From assembly GCA_036365455.1 (NCBI GenBank), contig JAWQUS010000020.1, positions 2,267,001 through 2,331,000 on the forward strand: a stretch of 64,000 nt of DNA, given 5' to 3'. The notes beneath the pieces are model-generated. The model searched no databases and was not told where the DNA came from. It worked only from the letters and a program-made list of their open reading frames with translations. Both the position numbers and the translations under genes were made by a program. The stretch comes from Macrosoma leucophasiata (taxonomy: Eukaryota; Arthropoda; Insecta; Lepidoptera; Hedylidae). Of the stretch, positions 57,032 to 64,000 are shown piece after piece (the stretch's first letter is position 1; each line of letters starts with the position of its first letter).

Positions 57032-57340
57032 TGAAATAAAACTATTTTTACGGATTTATCTCGCGTATATTAAACTAAATATTGTATTGTTGTGTTATAT
57101 TGTGTTAATCCTGAACGCTAAGCAAGGCGTTTACGAAATCGATGGAGGTAGCTACATATAATTTTTTCAAACTTCTGTCAGACAAATGTCACCTCAGTCT
57201 GCTCGGGACCACGGAAGCTGAAAAGCGACCGAAACGTCGGGTTGATTTTAAAAATCATTTTAGTTTAATATACGCGAAATAAATCCGTAAAAATAGTTTT
57301 ATTTCAATGAGTGTAGCTCGCGAAAACCTAAGAACATATC
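57032..57340. mobile_element. 309-bp foldback element with 12-bp target duplication (family E)
   Basis: Flanked by a perfect actatacaatat (57020-57031 and 57341-57352). The left end tgaaataaaactatttttac is inverted near the right end (gtaaaaatagttttatttca). A 35-bp inner inverted pair (57043-57077 and about 57263-57297) has one mismatch. It ends cctaagaacatatc, like the copy at 12323. Confidence 0.88.
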
Positions 57341-57352
57341 ACTATACAATAT

Positions 57353-60136
57353 GTTAAATTTTACACATTTTATTTTTGATTTATGTTTTCATGCCAATTT
57401 AAAATCTGTCATATAGAAAATTACACTAAACTTGACTATTTGTTCCAAATAATAATAATCAAACTGAGCAAGATGATGTATTTTTAAAAGGACGTGTGAA
57501 ACATCTCATTTAACGTGTTCACCGTGTGTAATACAAATTATTACGAATATTTTACACAATTACCAAACTACGTTTAAGGCAACATGACACAAACCTTTGC
57601 TGCGGGCCTTACTCTGTTTATTTCAATTTAACTCTCAAAAAGTCATTCGAATCTAGGAGTCTTAAAGCAAAACCGATAAACGATGCCCCTGTTCCGAAAT
57701 ACACTGCAAGTACTGCTCCACATTGGAGAATTTCGTTCCGTTATAGATTTGTTTATGTTAAAAATGTTGGCAATTAAACATGCAGTTTACTTTGATGGTA
57801 AGCAAATACTGCATCTACACAAAGACCGGAGATTAAGTTGCTAATACATTGTCACCTCTGAGGCCTAAATTGTTATGCCTCTGTGATAAGTCATTACGGG
57901 GTCAGAATAACGGTATACTGTCGCAGTGTCCTGTATAATGATATGACATCATAATCATCGCCATTTTTGGACTGTGAGCACTAGCGGTTTCCAGGTAAGC
58001 CAACCAGTGACCAACGTACATTATAAGTACCTAATAAATGGTAATCCCATTCAAAGAGACCGGTCGTTAAAAACAAGTAGGAAATTTCATTATTGCATTA
58101 AATATTTTGCATGAAATCAAAGTCATTGAAGAAATTTATAATCGTGCGTCCATCCAGAATACTGGTCTGGGTTCCTTTTAAAACCGAAAAAGCGACCAGT
58201 TAACTTTGAATTGATGTCACATGTGACAGTGCTCGTATTTCGGAACTATGTAATTGAATGTATTTTGGTTACAAAGAACACTGAATTGATGTCACATCTG
58301 ACATTGCTCGCAGTGTATTTCGGAACAATGTAATTTGATTACAACATATTTCTTATGCCGAATTTATTTTCAATATCATTCATTTAACCATTTCTTATTC
58401 ACGGATCCAGGTAAACGATTTAAATGTGTACGTATACATTTTAATTTGAGTCGGTATATATTTGAAACGTTAGATTTTCATTTGGATTTACCTCAAGAAC
58501 GTCTATATTTCATAATACAAACCGATAATTTCAACTGATTCACAACATCGCTAACAACCTGTAACCAGTAATATCGTTCAAATAATTTTCTCTATAATAA
58601 TATTAATTATACAATCGATTAATCGTTATCGATTTGTATATAATCTTATAAGCAAGCCTATTGGTCATGATTATATTTACCCATAATTATGTACAATGAC
58701 TATAACGTCGCGTATACAGCGCGCTAATTAATGTAAGCCCACATACCACTTATATTTAATTTGGGTATATATCAGGAAGTATAAAATTAAAATATTGTCC
58801 TACAGTGCCTACGTTCAAAATTCCTAAAGTGTGTTTCAGGTAAACTCAAAATTACGCTAATGGCCTACGAATATGTAGAAATGTAACTCTCATGCAATAA
58901 TTGCTTCGCTTTTGGTTCCATTTACGCAAACAAACTAACTGCAACCACTACTTGCATTCGATTAGTCGCGACAAGGTAATTTCGCTGAGTGGTAAGGAAA
59001 CGCGCAATAGCCTGACACGCTGCGGTGTGTCCTTTTTATGCTCCGCCCACGGTGTGTCTATTTCCATTGAACCATTATTGGCTTTGTTTAATTTCTTTAC
59101 ATTAATATTCGTAGACAATGAACATTTTGATGAAGTACGTAAAACTGAATTTATAATAATGATGTAAAAATACGAGTGAAATAAAACCCCTAAGGTCGCA
59201 CCCTTCAACCGAACTTTTCGAGGTGTTTATAGCTCCCATTCGGTATATTTAGGGGTGCTCAAAGTTCCGGTTCAGAGTACAAAGTAATACAGTCATTAGG
59301 TATTAATTTATTTTTAGGATTCATGTTTTTTAATGATTTTGAGCATAGGCATAGCAATCGTCGAATATTATAACTTTAGACATTCTAATATATTTTACCG
59401 TTTTATGTCGGAAGACAAGGGGCTGCAATCGGGGCACTCGAATAATACGACCAGACAACCTTATAATCGCAATCGTAAACAGAAAATCAACCTGAATATT
59501 ATTTGTGACCCTGTTATACTGGAACAGACTAGTTTACGTATTTTAACAATTGTAACTTTTTTTAGAAAATCTATGTCTTATGGCATCCACCAGTGTTGTT
59601 TTTCTCTATAGTTTAACGACAGTAGCAGTTACTGCTTTGTCCCCAATTCCGGAATTGAGGACGTCAGAGTTTAATAAATCATATAGTTCACATAATTCTG
59701 ATGAGCACTTTGCAGTACATTGCCGTTGTCCTAAAATGAAGGTAATTTACGTTACGACAAAGCGGCAATCTGCTGCAAAGTGCCTTTCAAATTGGCGGTA
59801 ATCGAGTTACTTAATATGCTTCTGGTCGTAGAGCTATGTTTTCTTTACTTAACAAGGGACAAAAGCAACGGATCTATTTCCAAATAAACGATAACTCTGC
59901 TACAAATACAATACGATTTCTGCAAACCCAAACAGCGCACTCACTGCTGCCATCACAGCTGTAAATTGAAACACCACAATAACATAACGCATATAAACGT
60001 GACATATTCGAGATAATTCCAAGCTTGAGCATCCCGCAAATGGGTTTACACTCGCGACAATAAATAATAAGCAAGCGTTCAACGCACAAGCTTTATACAA
60101 AGTTCAAACGAGATAGTCGTCGAACTTCAGCCTTCG
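57353..60136. other. Flank or 3' UTR of the minus-strand gene
   Basis: A decayed family A piece at about 57773-57900 and a local duplication (aattgatgtcacatgtgaca / aattgatgtcacatctgaca near 58210-58300). No exon is supported. Confidence 0.45.
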
Positions 60137-60997
60137 CTACGTTTGTCTCGAAGGTCTCCGTTCCGGGTTGCCCTCCATTGTCTCCGGGCTGAACCTGACC
60201 CTGGATTGCGAGCCACTGGAAGCGTCCCTGGCGGACACGTACGAACTGTCCGTTTCACTCGTCAAACTGTCCGGCGGGGTGGGATTCGTCGGGGTGCCAC
60301 CGCCCGAACTGCCACCTGATGCACTAGACTTCTTGTACTTCTTCAAGCTCGATCTTAGTTTTGTGGGCGCCAATTCTAGTCCCAAATTAGCTGGACGCTC
60401 CAACTCTTGCGCGTCTTGTCGGTAATAATCTCTCGGTAGGGAGTAATCGTTGTTTTTCCTCGGGTATTCTGTTTTTGGGCTGCGGTAATCCTCTCGCCTC
60501 TCTTTGGGGTATTTCTCTGTTCTGTATTGGCGCGATGGAGAGAACTCTTCAGGGTGTGAGTTTGATGTGGAGGAATTTGAGGGTGTCCGTCTGTGTGTCG
60601 GGAATTGACTCGGTCTGTAATCTGGCGTGGGTTCCCTGTATTCGAACGAGCACTCGTCGTAGCCGTAGTAGGGGTGTTTGACGACGTAGTCAGCCGTTCG
60701 TTCGTAGCTGTACGGTTCTGTGCGATAGTAGTAGTCTTGTAGTCGGTCTTGAGAGGCGGTTTGAAAGTTTTCTCTGTAGTTGTGGTAAAGGTCGGCCAGG
60801 TGGTCGGACGTGGACGATGAGGTTCTTCTGGGCGATGGAGTGGGTTGGGTTGAGGTGTAGTTGGTTCCGAGGCCTGAGGTCCCGGAGAGGGGCTGAGCGG
60901 AATGCCCGTACCCTGATGAAGACGAAGGGTGCGCGTAGTGCGTCGGCGAGTCTGTGAACCGGATTGGTTTTTGCTCTTCTATTTGTAAGCTCGATAT
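60137..60997 (-). CDS. Last coding exon of the minus-strand gene
   Basis: Acceptor tttcttgcag precedes ATATCGAGC (ISSLQIEEQKPIRF). Long open frame with DHLADLYHNYREN, repeated Tyr/Arg clusters (DYYYRTEPYSYERTADY) and KTEYPRKNNDYSLPRDYYRQ. Sequence bias is typical of a disordered tail with many phosphorylatable sites. Confidence 0.88.
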   Translation of the reverse strand: MSSLQIEEQKPIRFTDSPTHYAHPSSSSGYGHSAQPLSGTSGLGTNYTSTQPTPSPRRTSSSTSDHLADLYHNYRENFQTASQDRLQDYYYRTEPYSYERTADYVVKHPYYGYDECSFEYREPTPDYRPSQFPTHRRTPSNSSTSNSHPEEFSPSRQYRTEKYPKERREDYRSPKTEYPRKNNDYSLPRDYYRQDAQELERPANLGLELAPTKLRSSLKKYKKSSASGGSSGGGTPTNPTPPDSLTSETDSSYVSARDASSGSQSRVRFSPETMEGNPERRPSRQT

Positions 60998-63064
60998 CTG
61001 CAAGAAACAAACATTGGAAGGTATAAGTAAATTGGATATTGTTTATAAGAAAGATGATGTCCGGCTACGACACCTGTAATTTTTACATACTTTTAAAAAA
61101 TTACATTTCATTACAAAGCGATGCTCTCAAAAGCTAAAAAATTATTAACTATAAATATTATTTTAGGATGGCTGATGAAGACAGTGATATTCATACTTCA
61201 TTTCACGCGTCTCGTATATCCTGCACACCTCATACATGTGCTAGAGATAATATTAATGACGATTAAGTCCTTTGATGACAATTTGTGAAATTTAGAGTGA
61301 TTCGGAATATACCATTTCTATTGTATGTTCTGCGAAAAAAACAGAAAAAGATATTAAATCTTGTATTATTTAACTCACCGGCGAGCCCGTGATGGCATTG
61401 AGTGGCGCGCGCAGATGCCTCGTGGGCCCGTGGTATGTGTTGTGAGCGTACCCGTAGCCTTCGTATACGGAGCTCAGCGGCTCGGGCTCTATTTCTGACC
61501 TGTAAACGTGCAATTTTTTTTTTTAAATAACAATACAACATGTATATAGAGAGGAACGTTATACTGAAGGTTGAATTTCAGAGTTCATAGACGTAGGACT
61601 ACATCAAATCTACAATCTGTACAACTGTCATAGAGATTATTTTATCAAAATTGCAGGCTTTCAATAAAAATATTTTAAAGTACATAGATGTTTTAAGGTT
61701 GCAATATTCACTTATTTAATTGGAAAAAAAAAAAAGTTTTTTTCCGGCGTCATTTATCGGCATGTAGACATCCTTAGGTTCCACAACTGGAGCTATACAC
61801 CTAACTCCCTAATACCTAGTATATGGGATCATGATCCCCCAAAATCACACATCACAAATGTTAAAATCCATCCATAAAAGTTTCAAAATGACACTTCCAC
61901 TAGTCGTCTCTCCCTCACCCTGATATCAATTTATATTTTACACTGGTGGTAGAGCTCCAGTGACGGAGCTCGCGGACGTAGGCACCACCGCATTACCTAA
62001 TATACTTGCCGCTAAATGGTGGTGTTCAGCACTATAGTGTTCCGGTCAGGTGGTAATGTACGGTCCTGTAATTGCCGGCACGGAGGCATAACACCTAATG
62101 CCTCAGGAGTGGCAGCGCATCTGCATTTTGACCTCTGGTCATTGTGTGGGTGTCTATAGGCTGCAGTGCTTGCTTAACATCAATGTGAACTGCATGCTTG
62201 TTTGCCACTTTAGTTTTACGATATTTTAGTAACAAAAACAATACAATAAAGAGCGTATTTTTTAAATACCGTCAACGTATGAATGTAAACTCATTACGTA
62301 CCTATGCGGCTGCAACGTGGGATGTAGTGGGCTGACGTTAGACACTCTGACGTCATACCCCGCCGCCACCCCGCCCAACAAGGCCGCCATGTTGTACAGA
62401 ACCAGCTCGATTATACTAGGCTTCTTGTATTTGTATCCTGAAATGTAAAAATAAATAATTAAAAAAAGGATCAATAAAATTTAGTTGAAAAAAAAAAAAA
62501 AAAAAAAAAACAATTATGTACGACGGATTTATCTTGCGTATGCTTAAAAAATTATGAAGTTTCGGTCGCTTTTCAGGTGACACTTGTCTGACAGAAATTT
62601 GAAAATATTTTTTTAACGGGAATTGTACTGAAGTTCATTGCTTATATTACTTATTGCCCTCGTATTGAATCTCTACTAATGTGTATCGATACTCTAAAAA
62701 CAAAACTTTAGAACTTATAGAAAAGAATCCATGTTTCACCCAGAGAAAAAAAATTGCGTACCTGCATGCGGCCCTTCTGTCGCTTGTTTCTCTACAGAAT
62801 TATTTTGATATACTCGTAATATATAACTATGTGTAACAAAAATTTTGTTGGGGTTAAAATTCTTTTTTTTTTTTTGCAATTATAAGAAGAAATAGAAATT
62901 ATAAAACATGAAGATTTTGAAAAACTAATCAAGAGAAAAAAATATTTTTTACAATCGATCTGTTAAATGCTTACCTTCAGTGCTGTATAACGTCGGCATG
63001 GGTATCGTGTACCTCGACGACGTGCTCAGTGGGAACTCCGGTCCCCAATCGTCCGGACTGAAGT
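60137..63064 (-). CDS. 3' end of a multi-exon gene, Tyr/Ser/Pro-rich tail; family uncertain
   Basis: Four exons join in phase on the minus strand: 62975-63064, 62302-62437, 61379-61499 and 60137-60997 (stop TAG at 60137-60139). The N-terminal part reads FSPDDWGPEFPLSTSSRYTI. The second exon holds a hydrophobic, probably conserved block: KKPSIIELVLYNMAALLGGV then AAGYDVRVSNVSPLHP. The last exon (287 codons incl. stop) is low complexity, rich in Tyr, Ser, Pro, Arg and acidic residues. It ends with a basic patch (LRSSLKKYKKSS), a Gly/Thr/Ser run and SRVRFSPETMEG. RVRF fits the protein phosphatase 1 docking pattern. I do not recognise the family with confidence; a scaffold or the regulatory tail of a signalling protein is likely. 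All splice sites are GT-AG. The gene continues beyond the right edge. Confidence 0.85.
61379..61499 (-). CDS. Internal exon of the minus-strand gene
   Basis: With the split Arg codon it reads RSEIEPEPLSSVYEGYGYAH, then NTYHGPTRHLRAPLNAITGS and P. Acceptor gtttacag, donor CCG|gtgagt, phase 0 at its 3' end. Confidence 0.85.
61942..62217 (+). mobile_element. Family A poly(A)-tailed retroposon
   Basis: From cactggtggtagagctccag to gcatgcttgtttgccacttt. Located in the intron between 61499 and 62302, antisense to the host gene. Poly(A) tail lost or very short. Confidence 0.85.
62302..62437 (-). CDS. Internal exon with hydrophobic conserved-looking block
   Basis: Reads GYKYKKPSIIELVLYNMAAL, LGGVAAGYDVRVSNVSPLHP and TLQPHR. 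Acceptor acatttcag, donor CATAG|gtacgt. The block IIELVLYNMAALLGGVAAG could be an amphipathic or membrane-associated helix. Confidence 0.87.
62975..63064 (-). CDS. Most upstream visible exon of the minus-strand gene
   Basis: Reads FSPDDWGPEFPLSTSSRYTI and PMPTLYSTE after two bases of a split codon. Acceptor gttttccttacacag, donor GAAG|gtaagc. The next exon upstream is not visible in 63065-64000. Confidence 0.82.
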
Positions 63065-64000
63065 CTGTGTAAGGAAAACAACCTATATGAATGGAAAAAC
63101 GGCGTGTTAGTGTACTAAGAGTGCGTGCTGACTGCTCGTTTACGTGTTCAGTTCAGTTATTTACAACATACTCCATGTTAACACTAAACTGGCAGTCTTG
63201 ATGAATTCATAAACGCCTTTAGGTCCATGATTAGTTGAAACAATCGTAATTATACGTTTATAAATCCAATGTTAAATATAAAATGAATGAGTTATAGAAA
63301 AAAAATGTTTTATACACTGTTGAGAAAAAGATACGAGAACAAAATTAAAACAATTTTGCATGATTTTTTTTTACATTACAAATGATGTTATAATATGCCA
63401 TCTGTACAACAGAATATCAATTGTGTGGTCAAAAAACACCAGGTTATACTTTATTATACACAATTTAATTATTTTACAAATAACAGTGTATAACGGCTAG
63501 GAAGTTGTATCTGATATAGACACAACAAAAATGAGGAATAAAGACAGACATTTTCCTCCATTTTCGAGGGAACCATGCATAAAAATATGAACTACGCATG
63601 CCAAACAGTTCATTCTAATACATATAAAGCAACATAAAAAGCGTAACAAAGTGAATATAATAATCTATCATACTTACATGTGCAAAATAACTTGTCATAG
63701 CACTTATCTTGGGCACATTTTCATTGTTAATTTTATTTGTGGTAAGTTTTTTCTTATCTCCCGCCATATCCCGATTATTAGCCGGAGTGAGATAAGCGGA
63801 AGCTTTATTTTCACTTGTCTTTTTCACCCTTCACCGTTTTTTATCTGTAGTCTATGGTGATTAACTTCATTATGGTTTGTTTCTTTCTTTGTTTCAATGT
63901 TAAGGGGATTGTTAGTAGCTATTTGATTAGTAGACCCATGTTAAAAAAATACACCAGCTTCGATTTTATGGAAAAGGTTTATTTGATATATAAAAAAAAT
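63065..64000. other. Intron of the minus-strand gene, no feature supported
   Basis: AT-rich. No splice-bounded coding sequence in phase with the next exon was found. No recognisable repeat. Confidence 0.5.

Overview
This is animal nuclear DNA, most likely from a moth or butterfly. It is AT-rich and intron-rich, with many non-autonomous mobile elements (tRNA-derived SINEs, poly(A)-tailed retroposons, foldback and terminal-inverted-repeat MITEs, tails of RTE-type LINEs). It also carries the frequent TAGGTACCTA-like words common in lepidopteran genomes. No bacterial operon, CRISPR array or autonomous transposase gene was seen. The species is not determinable from sequence alone. Region 1 (2952-27805, plus strand) is most of a phospholipase C beta gene of the NorpA/PLCB4 class, the Gq effector of insect phototransduction. 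I resolved 17 exons by joining phase-compatible splice sites. They encode about 950 residues, from just after the PH domain to the stop codon. The N-terminal PH-domain exons lie left of the window. The encoded order is EF-hands, PI-PLC X, acidic linker, PI-PLC Y, C2, Gq-binding coiled-coil tail, and a C-terminal PDZ ligand. The standout structure is in this gene. The 3' part of exon 7, its splice donor and the start of the intron form a 121-bp unit present 19 times (about 9.24-11.51 kb), with a 596-bp higher-order repeat. The other end of the same intron carries a separate 3 x 125-bp tandem array ending 20 bp before the acceptor. Region 2 (27806-40832) is AT-rich gene-poor DNA with a 1.33-kb TIR element, several MITEs and SINE pieces. 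Region 3 (40833-41966, plus strand) is a single-exon three-RRM ELAV/Hu-type RNA-binding protein with unusually short loops in RRM1 and RRM2, probably an old retrocopy-derived paralogue. Region 4 (41967-60136) is gene-poor. It contains two small hAT-like elements with 8-bp target-site duplications, a SINE with an 11-bp duplication inside an older MITE, a three-layer nest of mobile elements, and a foldback family with 12-bp duplications. Region 5 (60137-63064, minus strand) is the 3' end of another multi-exon gene. It encodes a low-complexity Tyr/Ser/Pro-rich tail with a conserved-looking hydrophobic block and an RVRF motif; its family is not firmly recognised and it continues beyond the right edge. 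The three genes show no obvious functional link beyond likely neuronal or signalling roles.
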